A stretch of 64,000 nt of DNA from an uncultured Bacteroidales bacterium (GCA_937886715.1 CAKZZD010000009.1:62001-126000), one strand, 5' to 3'; shown: positions 20,953-30,721, counted from the first letter of the stretch. Made by a program: numbers and translations. Notes: a model not told the origin generated them from the sequence alone.

Positions 20953-20998
20953 GTCAGATCCGTCGGACTTGTCGGATTCGCCGGACAGGTCTGACACA
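20953..20998 (+). repeat. 9-bp tandem repeat between acd and etfB
   Basis: Five hexamers of the form GNCNGA (GTCAGA, GTCGGA, GTCGGA, GCCGGA, GTCTGA) start at 20953, 20962, 20971, 20980 and 20989, exactly nine bases apart. The run fills the space between the acyl-CoA dehydrogenase stop and the etfB ATG and can partly fold on itself. Confidence 0.8.
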
Positions 20999-21010
20999 AC
21001 AGAAAGAAGA

Positions 21011-21796
21011 ATGAATATAGTAGTTTGCATAAAACAAGTGCCGGACACCACCGAGGTGAAAATCAATCCCGTGACCGGTACGCTCATCCGCGAGGGTGTG
21101 CCCTCGATCATGAACCCCGACGACAAGGGCGGCTTGGAGTATGCCCTTCAGTTGAAAGACAAATATGGTGCACATGTGACGGTCATCACCATGGGACTGC
21201 CGCAGGCCGAAGCCATTCTCCGCGAGGCTCTCGCGATGGGTGTCGACCGTGCTATTCTGCTCACCGACCGTAAGCTCGGCGGTGCCGATACACTGGCCAC
21301 TTCGAGTGCTATTGCCGGTGCGCTGCGCACGATGGATTACGACCTGATCATCACCGGCCGCCAGGCCATCGACGGCGACACGGCCCAGGTGGGACCCCAG
21401 ATTGCCGAACATCTCGACCTGCCGCAGGTTTCGTATATGGAGGATCTGCAGTACAATGAGGCCACCCGCACTTTCACCATCAAGAAGCAGCTCGAGGACG
21501 GCTATCAGGTGCTCGAGATGCAGGCTCCCTGCGTGGTGACGGCGCTGGCCAGCTCGGTGCAGCCCCGCTACATGACGGTCAACGGCATCGTGACCGCTTG
21601 GGACAAGGAAGTGGAAGTTTGGGGCGCCGACCGTATCAATGTGCCCGAGGAGCATATCGGCAAGGCCGGTTCGCCGACCAGCGTGTTCAAGTCGTTCCCG
21701 AAGCAGTTGAAGCCTGCCGGCCAGACCTTCGAGGTGTCGCCTGAAGAGGCTGTCGAGCTCATCGTCAATAAACTGAAAGAGAAACACATCATTTAA
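21011..21796 (+). CDS. etfB: Electron transfer flavoprotein beta subunit
   Basis: 261 residues. It begins MNIVVCIKQVPDTTEVKINPVTGTLIREGVPSIMNPDDKGGLEYAL, the classic EtfB N-terminus; LIITGRQAIDGDTAQVGPQIAEHL and the C-terminal MTVNGI region complete the fold. It shuttles electrons with EtfA between acyl-CoA dehydrogenases and other carriers. The ATG at 21011 is chosen over an in-frame TTG at 20951, because the extension is just the translated 9-bp repeat (SDP-SDL-SDS). Confidence 0.96.
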   Translation: MNIVVCIKQVPDTTEVKINPVTGTLIREGVPSIMNPDDKGGLEYALQLKDKYGAHVTVITMGLPQAEAILREALAMGVDRAILLTDRKLGGADTLATSSAIAGALRTMDYDLIITGRQAIDGDTAQVGPQIAEHLDLPQVSYMEDLQYNEATRTFTIKKQLEDGYQVLEMQAPCVVTALASSVQPRYMTVNGIVTAWDKEVEVWGADRINVPEEHIGKAGSPTSVFKSFPKQLKPAGQTFEVSPEEAVELIVNKLKEKHII

Positions 21797-21901
21797 TAAT
21801 GCGTAAATGTGTGATTGCGTAAAGGCGTAAGGGGCTGATGCTGTTTTGAATAGCGCGACACTGACGCAATAACGCACTAGCACAATAACACAATCAAGAA
21901 T

Positions 21902-22912
21902 ATGAATTTAGCTGATTATAAAGACGTATATGTGTTTGCCGAACAGCGCGACGGCAAACTGCAGAATGTGGCCCTCGAGTTGTTGGGGAAAGCCCGCGAG
22001 CTGGCCGACGCCAACAACGAGAAAGTGGTGGCCATGCTGCTCGGTAAGGATGTGAAACCGCTGGCCGACACGCTCATCGCCTATGGCGCTGACCGCGTGA
22101 TGGTGGTCGACCACGACTTGCTGAAAGACTATATGACCGAGCCCTATACCGAAGCTATCACCCAAATCATCCAGGAGCAGAAGCCCAGCATTATGCTGAT
22201 CGGCGCCACCACCATCGGCCGCGACCTTGGTCCCCGTGTGTCGGCCCGCAACCGCACCGGCCTCACCGCCGATGCCACCAAGCTGGAGATCAGCGACGAC
22301 GAGGCCCACGAGTTCCGCATGACCCGTCCGGCCTTCGGCGGCAACCTGATGGCAACGATTCTGTGCAAGAACCACCGCCCGCAGATGTCGACGGTGCGTC
22401 CCGGCGTGATGCAGAAGATGACTGCCGATGCCAGCCGTAAGGGCGAGGTGGTCGACTATAATGTCACCTTCGACGAGAAGAAGATTGCCCGCGTGAAGCT
22501 GGTCAAGACCGTCAAGGAGGAGAAGACCATCACCGATATCAGCCAGGCCAAAATATTGGTCAGCGGCGGTCGCGGTGTCGGCACCAAGGACGGCTTCAGC
22601 AAGCTGGAGGCTCTGGCCAACGAGCTTGGCGGCGAGGTGTCGAGTTCGCGTGCCATGGTCGATGCCGGCGTGATGGATGCCAGCCGTCAGGTGGGACAGA
22701 CCGGCAAGACCGTCCGTCCGGCCCTGTACATGGCCTGCGGTATCAGCGGCGCCATCCAGCATCTGGCCGGTATGGAGGAGAGCGAACTGATCATCGCCAT
22801 CAACAAGGACAAGTTTGCGCCTATCTTCAGCGTGGCAGACCTGGGCATTGTCGGCGATCTCCACAAGATTGTGCCGATGCTCACCGAGCGTCTGAAGACG
22901 ATGCAGAAATAG
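21902..22912 (+). CDS. etfA: Electron transfer flavoprotein alpha subunit
   Basis: 336 residues with the FAD-binding C-terminal domain: ILVSGGRGVGTKDGFSKLEALA, SSRAMVDAGVMDASRQVGQTGKTVRPALYMACGISGAIQHLAGM, and AINKDKFAPIFSVADLGIVGD. It forms the EtfAB heterodimer with the preceding gene. A 105-base gap separates it from etfB. The last bases before the ATG (CAATCAAGAAT) repeat those before the acyl-CoA dehydrogenase ATG. A strong hairpin follows. Confidence 0.96.
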   Translation: MNLADYKDVYVFAEQRDGKLQNVALELLGKARELADANNEKVVAMLLGKDVKPLADTLIAYGADRVMVVDHDLLKDYMTEPYTEAITQIIQEQKPSIMLIGATTIGRDLGPRVSARNRTGLTADATKLEISDDEAHEFRMTRPAFGGNLMATILCKNHRPQMSTVRPGVMQKMTADASRKGEVVDYNVTFDEKKIARVKLVKTVKEEKTITDISQAKILVSGGRGVGTKDGFSKLEALANELGGEVSSSRAMVDAGVMDASRQVGQTGKTVRPALYMACGISGAIQHLAGMEESELIIAINKDKFAPIFSVADLGIVGDLHKIVPMLTERLKTMQK

Positions 22913-22933
22913 TCCGTCGTCAGCATGACATAA

Positions 22934-22974
22934 AGCAGCAGGGGCTGTCCTCTCCGAGGACAGCCCCTGCTGCT
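22934..22974. terminator. Terminator-like hairpin between etfA and oadB
   Basis: A 19-bp perfect stem (22934-22952 with 22956-22974, three-base loop) lies between convergent genes. There is no strong T-tract on either strand, so it may act as a bidirectional terminator or 3'-end stabiliser. Confidence 0.65.
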
Positions 22975-22990
22975 ATGTTGGTATGAATTA

Positions 22991-24160
22991 CTAGTGCAGG
23001 AAGGCGAGCAGGATACCGGCTGCCACAGCAGAACCGACCACACCGGCCACATTCGGGCCCATGGCGTGCTGCAGGAGGTAGTTGGTCTTGTCGTATTCCA
23101 GACCCACGTTGTTCGACACACGTGCCGCATCGGGCACGGCGCTGACACCGGCGTTGCCGATGAGGGGGTTGATCTTGTTGCCTTCTTTGAGGAAGAGGTT
23201 CATGAACTTCACAAAGAGGACACCGCAGAAGGTGGCCACGATGAACGAGCATGCACCCAGCACGAAGATCAGCACCGACTTGTAGGACAGGAACACCGAA
23301 GCCTGCGTCGAAGCGCCGACGGTGATGCCGATGAGCAGGGTGCAGATGTTGACGATGGCGTTGCTGGCCACATCGCTGAGGCGCTTGGTGACGCCGCATT
23401 CTTTCAGCAGGTTGCCGAAGAAGAGCATTCCAAGCAGGGGCAGGCCGCTGGGCACGATGAAGGCGCAGAACAGGAGTCCGATGATGGGGAAGGTGATCTT
23501 CTCAAGCTTCGACACCTGGCGTGGCGGTTTCATGCGGATGGTGCGCTCCTTCTGGGTGGTGCAGAGACGCATGATGGGGGGCTGGATCACCGGCACAAGG
23601 GCCATATAGGAATAGGCCGACACGGCGATGGCGCCCATCAGTTCGGGAGCCAGCTGGCTGGAAATGAAGATGGCCGTCGGGCCGTCAGCACCACCGATGA
23701 TGCCGATGGCACCGGCCTCGTTGGGCAGGAAACCAAGGGCCAATGCACCCATATAGGAGGCAAAGATACCCACCTGGGCAGCGGCACCGATAAGCATCAG
23801 CTTCGGGTTGGACAGCAATGCCGAAAAGTCGGTCATTGCTCCGATCCCAAGGAATATCAACGGTGGATACCATCCGTTCTGGACTCCGTGATACAGAATG
23901 TTCAATACCGATCCTTGCTCATAGATGCCTATCTTCAAGCCCGGATAGAACGGTATGTTGCCGATGAGCATACCGAATCCGATGGGTACCAGCAGCAACG
24001 GTTCGAACTCGAAGCGGATGCCGAGGAAGATAAACACCAAGCCGATCAAAATCATGATTATGTGGCCCCATGTGACATTGGCGAAGCCGGTGTATTCCAG
24101 GAATTGCACCAGCTGCGTGGACATGAACTCCATGAAGCCGCCTGTTGCTAAACTTATCAT
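22991..24160 (-). CDS. Sodium-translocating decarboxylase beta subunit (OadB/MmdB)
   Basis: 389 residues, very hydrophobic, with about nine to eleven membrane segments. The conserved region IIGGADGPTAIFISSQLAPELMGAIAVSAYSYMALVP is the sodium-channel core of OadB/MmdB/GcdB, with the essential Asp in GGADGP. A second conserved block is GNAGVSAVPDAARVSNNVG. It couples biotin decarboxylation to Na+ export across the inner membrane. It is the last gene of the operon and follows the biotin carrier by 11 bases. Confidence 0.95.
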   Translation of the reverse strand: MISLATGGFMEFMSTQLVQFLEYTGFANVTWGHIIMILIGLVFIFLGIRFEFEPLLLVPIGFGMLIGNIPFYPGLKIGIYEQGSVLNILYHGVQNGWYPPLIFLGIGAMTDFSALLSNPKLMLIGAAAQVGIFASYMGALALGFLPNEAGAIGIIGGADGPTAIFISSQLAPELMGAIAVSAYSYMALVPVIQPPIMRLCTTQKERTIRMKPPRQVSKLEKITFPIIGLLFCAFIVPSGLPLLGMLFFGNLLKECGVTKRLSDVASNAIVNICTLLIGITVGASTQASVFLSYKSVLIFVLGACSFIVATFCGVLFVKFMNLFLKEGNKINPLIGNAGVSAVPDAARVSNNVGLEYDKTNYLLQHAMGPNVAGVVGSAVAAGILLAFLH

Positions 24161-24171
24161 TGTTGTCTTCT

Positions 24172-24603
24172 TTATCCGATTACTACCAATACATCGCCCT
24201 CAAGGACACTGTCGCCTTTGCGGACTTTGACTTCTTTGACGGTGCCTGCCACGTCGGCCTCGATGTTGTTTTCCATCTTCATGGCCTCAAGCAGCACCAC
24301 GGTCTGGCCCTCCTTGACGGCATCGCCCACGTTGACGAACACGTCGAGGATGGTGCCGGGCAGCGGGGTGGTCACCTTGCTGCCTGCAGCGGGGGCGTTG
24401 GCTTTCTGCACCGATCCGCCGGCGGCGGGAGTCACTTGGGCGGAAGGACGGCTCGCCACGGGCTTTTTGGTCTGTTTGATTTCCTGGTCGACAGTCACGG
24501 TGTAAGGAGTGCCGTTCACATTCAGTTTGATTTCCTGGCCTTCCACTTCGTTGATGTCGACATTATATTCGTTGCCGTTTATCTTAAGTTTGTAGTTCTT
24601 CAT
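24172..24603 (-). CDS. Biotin carboxyl carrier protein of methylmalonyl-CoA decarboxylase (MmdC-like)
   Basis: 143 residues. A beta-rich N-terminal part (residues 1-40) is joined by an Ala/Pro linker (50-78) to a biotinyl domain. The biotinylation motif is EAMKMEN with Lys109. It carries CO2 from the carboxyltransferase (MmdA) to the membrane beta subunit. Gene order oadG-bccp-oadB is standard for these pumps, and only three bases separate it from oadG. Confidence 0.94.
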   Translation of the reverse strand: MKNYKLKINGNEYNVDINEVEGQEIKLNVNGTPYTVTVDQEIKQTKKPVASRPSAQVTPAAGGSVQKANAPAAGSKVTTPLPGTILDVFVNVGDAVKEGQTVVLLEAMKMENNIEADVAGTVKEVKVRKGDSVLEGDVLVVIG

Positions 24604-24606
24604 GGC

Positions 24607-25641
24607 TTACTTCCTGTTAATAAAATAATGATTCATATTGTAGTACTTGGCGTTCCAGGGGGTCCATTCGCGCTCCACCTTCTGGATTGTGATGACGGTC
24701 TCCTCCTCGTCGTGCAACTCGTCGTTGTACAGATGGATGGCGGCGGCGATGGCGGCGTAGATCTCGTTCTCCTGGTCGGCGGCGAGAGCGGCGGCGGCCA
24801 CTGCGGCACCACCTTTCTTCTTGGCGGGTTTGTCTTTCTTTTCAACATCGCCCACCAGTTTGCTGGTACCCTGGATGATCAACGCGATGCAGACCAGGGC
24901 GAGGAACACCACCGACACGGCCACGGCTGTCAGGCCGATACCCACGGGGTCACTCTGCTTGATCTGCTCGGCCTGTTTGGGCTTGTGGTAGTGATGGTTG
25001 CTCAGATTGGCATCGCCGATGTTGTCGAGCCCGCCTTCACGCAGCGAGAGCATGTTGATGTCGTAGCCCACATTGTTGCGGCCCACCACAATCAGATTCT
25101 CCGGCGTGGCATGGAAGGCCTGCGAGCGGTTGTTGAATTCGCGCTTGCTGACGAGCTGCATCTCCTTGCCGGGACACATGGCCAGCACGGCGACAAATGA
25201 CGTGTCGTTGACGGCCGAAGCCACCACAATCACGCGGTGGCCGACCACGCCGACGCTGACCGGTCGCACGATGTTCTTCAGATCGTGGCGCTTGACGAGA
25301 TTGTCTTCTGTGACAAAACGTCCCACGCGTATGAGGCTGTCCGTCTGCGGGTCGAGGCGGAGCATGTCAACGGCGCAGTCGATGCTGTCGATCACGATGA
25401 AGGCGTTCATCCGTGGCACATAGCACGACTTGACGCTCGTGAAGTCGACACTCGCAGCCTGCTGACCATGCATGGGATGATGCATGGGGCCGTCCGGGCC
25501 GTCGGGCATCATGCCTTCCGGCTGCTGCACCTCGGGCATCGGGCCATGGGGATGAGCGTCGTGCCTCGGCTGTTGCGCCGTGGCCGTCAGCATCGTCAAG
25601 CCCAGCAGACCAGCCAATAGCATTTTGTTTATACTGTTCAT
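24607..25641 (-). CDS. OadG-family decarboxylase subunit with long periplasmic N-terminal extension
   Basis: 344 residues beginning MNSINKMLLAGLLGLTMLTATAQQ (signal peptide or anchor). Residues 25-60 are His/Pro/Met-rich (HPHGPMP, MMPDGPDGPMHHPMHG). Residues 65-205 form a beta-rich domain that resembles propeller blades (FIVIDSID, VIVVASAVND, LIVVGRN). A single membrane helix is at 233-258, followed by a Lys/Ala-rich cytoplasmic tail with a terminal amphipathic piece. The membrane helix plus tail correspond to OadG/MmdD, normally around 80-100 residues. Position between MmdA and the biotin carrier supports the assignment. The large exported domain is unexplained. Confidence 0.8.
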   Translation of the reverse strand: MNSINKMLLAGLLGLTMLTATAQQPRHDAHPHGPMPEVQQPEGMMPDGPDGPMHHPMHGQQAASVDFTSVKSCYVPRMNAFIVIDSIDCAVDMLRLDPQTDSLIRVGRFVTEDNLVKRHDLKNIVRPVSVGVVGHRVIVVASAVNDTSFVAVLAMCPGKEMQLVSKREFNNRSQAFHATPENLIVVGRNNVGYDINMLSLREGGLDNIGDANLSNHHYHKPKQAEQIKQSDPVGIGLTAVAVSVVFLALVCIALIIQGTSKLVGDVEKKDKPAKKKGGAAVAAAALAADQENEIYAAIAAAIHLYNDELHDEEETVITIQKVEREWTPWNAKYYNMNHYFINRK

Positions 25642-25739
25642 GTATTTGATCCTTTGTTGATTAAACCACATCAAAACAAATGAGGCTGGGGGAGGGCTCC
25701 TTTGCGGGAGCACCTCCTCCGTTGCTCATCAACCTTTTG

Positions 25740-26012
25740 TTACTTCTGCTCGGCGGCTTTGGGGCACTCTTTACCCTCAGCTTTGCAGCATTTCTGGCCT
25801 TCAGCCTTCTTGCAGCAAGCGGCGGTGTCGGCCATAGCCTCGGCTTTGCAGCAGCTGGCGCTGTCGCCTTCCTGGGCGCACTTGTGCTCGCATTGTTCGA
25901 CGGTAGCGGTAGCTTCTTCAGCCACGGGCTCTTCGACTTTGTTGTTGTTGCATGCGCTCATGGCAAAAGCAAAAGCCATAGCTGCAAAAGCGGTAAACAG
26001 AACTTTCTTCAT
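25740..26012 (-). CDS. Small cysteine-rich lipoprotein inside the mmd operon
   Basis: 90 residues. A signal peptide with lipobox MSACN is followed by an acidic spacer and a Cys-rich tail containing nine cysteines, including three CC pairs (SCCKAE, ACCKKAE, KCCKAE) in a loose repeat. It is predicted to be lipid-anchored in the envelope. The Cys pairs could bind metal or form disulfides; no named family is recognised. It sits between mmdA (39 bases) and oadG (98 bases) on the same strand. Confidence 0.75.
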   Translation of the reverse strand: MKKVLFTAFAAMAFAFAMSACNNNKVEEPVAEEATATVEQCEHKCAQEGDSASCCKAEAMADTAACCKKAEGQKCCKAEGKECPKAAEQK

Positions 26013-26050
26013 TGTTTTGATGTTTTATAAAATGTTGATTAATAAAATGG

Positions 26051-27610
<1,560 letters not shown>

Positions 27611-27643
27611 ATATGATTGTGTTTTTGTTTTTGTCGTTTCGTG

Positions 27644-28054
27644 TTATTTCTTGCAGCAGAATTCGGTCAGCACGCCGAGGGTTGACTTGGGGTGCAGGAA
27701 TCCGATCTGCAGACCTTCGGCGCCGGGACGGCTCTGGTTGTCGATCAGGCGAATGCCTTTGTCCTTGGCCTCGTTCAGCGCCTGGTCGGTGTCCTCCATC
27801 GCAAAGGCTATGTGGTGCATGCCGCCTTTGCCGCCGTTTTTCTCGATGAAGGCTGCTATCGTGCTTTCTGGGCAGGTGGGCTCCAGCAGCTCGATCTTGA
27901 CGTCGCCGCAACGGAAAAACGCCGTCTTCACCTTTTGGTCGACGACTTCTTCAATAGCGTAGCATTTCAGGCCCATCACGTCCTCCCAGTAGCGGATGGC
28001 TTCCTCGAGGTTGGTGACGGCGATGCCGATGTGTTCAATGTGTGAAGGTGTCAT
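27644..28054 (-). CDS. mce: Methylmalonyl-CoA epimerase
   Basis: 136 residues, a glyoxalase/VOC fold protein. Conserved: SHIEHIGIAVTNLEEAIRYWE (metal His), VKIELLEP, GKGGMHHIAFAMED, and the C-terminal LHPKSTLGVLTEF with metal-ligand Glu. It interconverts (R)- and (S)-methylmalonyl-CoA, supplying the decarboxylase next door. It is the promoter-proximal gene of the operon. Together they complete the last steps of the succinate-to-propionate route; methylmalonyl-CoA mutase is not in the window. Confidence 0.96.
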   Translation of the reverse strand: MTPSHIEHIGIAVTNLEEAIRYWEDVMGLKCYAIEEVVDQKVKTAFFRCGDVKIELLEPTCPESTIAAFIEKNGGKGGMHHIAFAMEDTDQALNEAKDKGIRLIDNQSRPGAEGLQIGFLHPKSTLGVLTEFCCKK

Positions 28055-28120
28055 GATATTTTTATTTATTGATTATTATATTATTTTGTTGCCTTGTCGG
28101 AACAGTTTATTGTTCAAATC

Positions 28121-28137
28121 ATTACGTTTGACGTAAT
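28121..28137. promoter_or_regulatory. Palindrome in the mce leader
   Basis: ATTACGT-TTG-ACGTAAT is a perfect 7-bp inverted repeat with a three-base centre. It lies between the mce -7 box and the ATG, a suitable position for a repressor operator. The regulator is unknown. Confidence 0.4.
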
Positions 28138-28153
28138 GAGTGTCTTAAAAATG

Positions 28154-28161
28154 CAAATATA
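28154..28161 (-). promoter_or_regulatory. -7 box for the mce-mmd operon
   Basis: TATATTTG on the minus strand, 100 bases before the mce ATG. No standard -33 element seen. The leader is long and contains the palindrome at 28121-28137. Confidence 0.5.
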
Positions 28162-28352
28162 CGAACTTTTTTAATGTTTTTAAGAAAAAAAGAGCCGTTG
28201 TCGGTGAATTTTTCAATCATCTCCCGTTCTGTCGGTCCTATGGCCCTCGATGTCAGCGTGATGGCGTGTCTATTCCCTCTTTTCGGGAGACTTTCGTTCC
28301 GGCACGCAGAGGGCGTCTGTCCGGCATCGGTTTTTGCCCGACTGAAGAAGGT

Positions 28353-28399
28353 CTGTTGTACGACTGTTGGTGAGGGGGTGTTGGACCAAGGGTGGGTGG
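28353..28399. repeat. Degenerate copy C of the dispersed repeat family
   Basis: CTGTTGTACGACTGTTG at 28353-28369 equals the left arm of copy A, then GTTGGACCAAGGGTGG (28380-28395) matches the right flank of copies A and B. The hairpin itself is lost. It lies in the 397-base gap between dinB and mce, which is otherwise without genes. Confidence 0.7.
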
Positions 28400-28451
28400 C
28401 AAGTCTGGGGCACGACAAAGGCAGGTCTGGTTCGCGGCGGCGCGTGGGGGC

Positions 28452-29675
28452 CTACGGCCTGAAGTGCTTGCGCATGTATTCGATGGTCTTGTGCAGGGTG
28501 TCCATGTGGAAGATATGCTCCAGATGGCCAGCGAAGTCGAGGCCATAGCGCTGCTGCAAGGCGTCGAGCAGACGCTGGCGCTCGAGTGCCTGTTCTTCCT
28601 GCTGTTCGAAGAAGTCGCGGATCACCGTTTGTCCCGCATCGTGGTCGACGATATTGTATAGCCCCACGCCCACCAGCCTTACGGGCTGCGCGTCGATGTG
28701 CTCCAGCAGCAGTCGTCTGGCCTCGCGGTGGATGGTGACGGCCGAGTTGGTGGCCAGGCTCAAGGGTGCCGACCGGCTGATGCTGCGCATGTCGCTATAG
28801 GTGAGTTTGAGCGTCACCCCGCGGCCGAGAAGGTTGTAGCGCCGGGCGCGGTGCTCGACGCAGAAGGCCAGCAGCACCAGCACGTCGCCCAGCAGCTGGT
28901 AGTTCACCACGTCGCGCTGGAAGGTCACTTCGCGGCTGACGCTTTTGGCGTCTTGCGGGCGGTAGGGCACCACGCGGCGATCGTCGATGCCGAAGGCCAC
29001 CTGGGTGAGCCATTGGCCGTGTTTGCCGAGCATTTGCACCACCTCATCTTTGCGGTTGCGGAGGTCGCGCACGGTGAGTATGCCGGCGGCATGGAGCTTC
29101 TTGGCCGTCTGCTCGCCGACGGTGTAGAGTACGCCTATGTCGCGGTCGATGATGAGGTTCACGAAGTCCTCCGCCGTGGGTATCTCGAAGTAGCCGTCGG
29201 GTTTGCGCTCCTCGCTGGCCATCTTGGCGGCGGTCTTCGAGTAGGCCACGCCCACCGAGCAGGTGAGGCCCACCTCGTCGAGGGTGCGTTGCTTGATGAG
29301 GTGGCCGATGCGGCGAGCCCCTTCCCAGTCGCCGGCCTGGTCGCCGACATCGAGGTAGGCTTCGTCGAGCGACACCTTCTGCGAGGCGCTGGCATAGGAG
29401 TTCCAGATGTCGTTGAGCTGGGCCGACACGGCGCGGTACTTGTCGATGTTGGGGTGCATGTAGATGCCGTCGGGGCAGCGGCGGTAGGCCTCTTTGATGT
29501 TCATGGCCGAATGGACGCCGTATTTGCGGGCCTCATAGCTGCATGTGGCCACCACGCCGCGTTCGCCCGGCAGCGATCCGATGATGAGGGACTTGCCGAG
29601 CAGGGCGGGGTTGTCGCGGATTTCCACCGAGGCGAAGAAGGCGTCCATGTCCACATGTATGATCAGCTGTCCCAT
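28452..29675 (-). CDS. dinB: DNA polymerase IV (Y-family)
   Basis: 407 residues. Catalytic motifs HVDMDAFFASVE and SLDEAYLDVG hold the metal-binding Asp/Glu residues; GVAYSKTAAKMASEERKPDG and the helix-hairpin-helix segment (IGVLYTVGEQTAKKLHAAGI) follow, then the little-finger domain (REVTFQRDV). It copies past damaged template bases. The ATG directly abuts the TGA of the upstream radical SAM gene (TGAATG), so the pair is one translational unit. No obvious beta-clamp motif is needed to make the call; the C-terminus ends MRKHFRP. Confidence 0.95.
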   Translation of the reverse strand: MGQLIIHVDMDAFFASVEIRDNPALLGKSLIIGSLPGERGVVATCSYEARKYGVHSAMNIKEAYRRCPDGIYMHPNIDKYRAVSAQLNDIWNSYASASQKVSLDEAYLDVGDQAGDWEGARRIGHLIKQRTLDEVGLTCSVGVAYSKTAAKMASEERKPDGYFEIPTAEDFVNLIIDRDIGVLYTVGEQTAKKLHAAGILTVRDLRNRKDEVVQMLGKHGQWLTQVAFGIDDRRVVPYRPQDAKSVSREVTFQRDVVNYQLLGDVLVLLAFCVEHRARRYNLLGRGVTLKLTYSDMRSISRSAPLSLATNSAVTIHREARRLLLEHIDAQPVRLVGVGLYNIVDHDAGQTVIRDFFEQQEEQALERQRLLDALQQRYGLDFAGHLEHIFHMDTLHKTIEYMRKHFRP

Positions 29676-30578
29676 TCAGCAGCAGAGCCTGGTGTTGCGC
29701 AGCTGTTCCTTGCGTGTCGAGGGGATGATTTCCTCGTGGTAGAAATAGTTGACCACCACGGGCGGCTCGCCGTGCCGTGCGCGGACGCTGTCGTCGTTGC
29801 GGAGGTAGGGGAGGCCTTCGTCGGCGCAGAAATGGCGCATGTCGGCATCGAGTTCGCTCCAGTAGGAGCGGTCCTTGCGGGCATAGATGTCGTGGTAGAG
29901 GCCGTCGAGGGTGGGGTGGTGCTGGTGTATCCAGTCGAGGATGCGGCCACGGTAGTCGCCGCGCAGGTTGAGGTTTTCGAGCCATACGAGGTTGCAGATG
30001 CCGCGGGCGCGTCGGATGATGGCCTCGACGTCGGTGATGCCGGGGAAGATGGGGCTGATGAAGCAGGTGGTCTGCACGCCGGCCTCGTAGAACTGGCGCA
30101 TTGCCTCGAGGCGCCGCTCGATGCTGACGCCGCGGTCCATCGCGCTGCGGAACTCCTCGTCGAGGGTGTTGATGCTCCACGACACCCGGGCATTGGGGAA
30201 AGTCTTGATCAGGTCGAGGTCGCGCAGCACCAGGTCGTTCTTGGTGGCGATGCTGATACTGATGCCGCTGCCTTGAAGCTGCTCCAGCAGGGCGCGGGTG
30301 CGGCGGTATTTTGCCTCGCAGGGCTGGTAGCAGTCGGTCACCGAGCCGAGGAAAGCCTCCTTGCCGGCGAAGCGGCGGGTGTTTTTGATGTCGGGCCACA
30401 TCTTCACGTCGACGAAACTGCCCCATGGCTCGGGGTGGTTTGTGAAGCGCTTCATGAACGAGGCATAGCAATACTGGCAGGCGTGGGCGCACCCCACGTA
30501 GGTGTTCACCGAGAAATCCGCCACCGGCAGGTTGCTCTTGGTCATCACCGACTTGGTTTCGATTTCTTTTATCGTCAT
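29676..30578 (-). CDS. SplB-like radical SAM protein (COG1533 type)
   Basis: 300 residues from the ATG ending at 30578 (MTIKEIETKSVMTKS). The iron-sulfur motif CAHACQYC (CxxxCxxC) follows NTYVGC near residue 25. Downstream blocks SVTDCYQPCEAKYRRTR, ISIATKNDLVLRD and VSWSINTLDEEFR match the COG1533 'DNA repair photolyase'/SPL-like group. True spore photoproduct lyase activity is not implied in a non-sporeformer; coupling to dinB suggests a role in DNA damage handling. Longer upstream starts are possible but add no conserved sequence. Confidence 0.85.
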   Translation of the reverse strand: MTIKEIETKSVMTKSNLPVADFSVNTYVGCAHACQYCYASFMKRFTNHPEPWGSFVDVKMWPDIKNTRRFAGKEAFLGSVTDCYQPCEAKYRRTRALLEQLQGSGISISIATKNDLVLRDLDLIKTFPNARVSWSINTLDEEFRSAMDRGVSIERRLEAMRQFYEAGVQTTCFISPIFPGITDVEAIIRRARGICNLVWLENLNLRGDYRGRILDWIHQHHPTLDGLYHDIYARKDRSYWSELDADMRHFCADEGLPYLRNDDSVRARHGEPPVVVNYFYHEEIIPSTRKEQLRNTRLCC

Positions 30579-30721
30579 AGCAATAAGAAAAACGTCGTCC
30601 TGCGGGAAATATTGCCTCGGGACTGGCGGGACCACAAGCAGGATGTCCATCTCCTGGGAGTCGTGGCGGTTGGCCGCCTCACGCAATAGCGGAGGGTCAA
30701 CTTGGCGTTACACCTCTGCCC

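Noticed and set aside
22991..26012. Oxaloacetate decarboxylase instead of methylmalonyl-CoA decarboxylase
   Set aside because: The operon contains an MmdA-type carboxyltransferase and an epimerase, not an OadA pyruvate carboxylase-like alpha chain.
28698..30689. 663-codon plus-strand frame opposite dinB and the radical SAM gene
   Set aside because: Antisense shadow in GC-rich DNA; both minus-strand genes have clear motifs.
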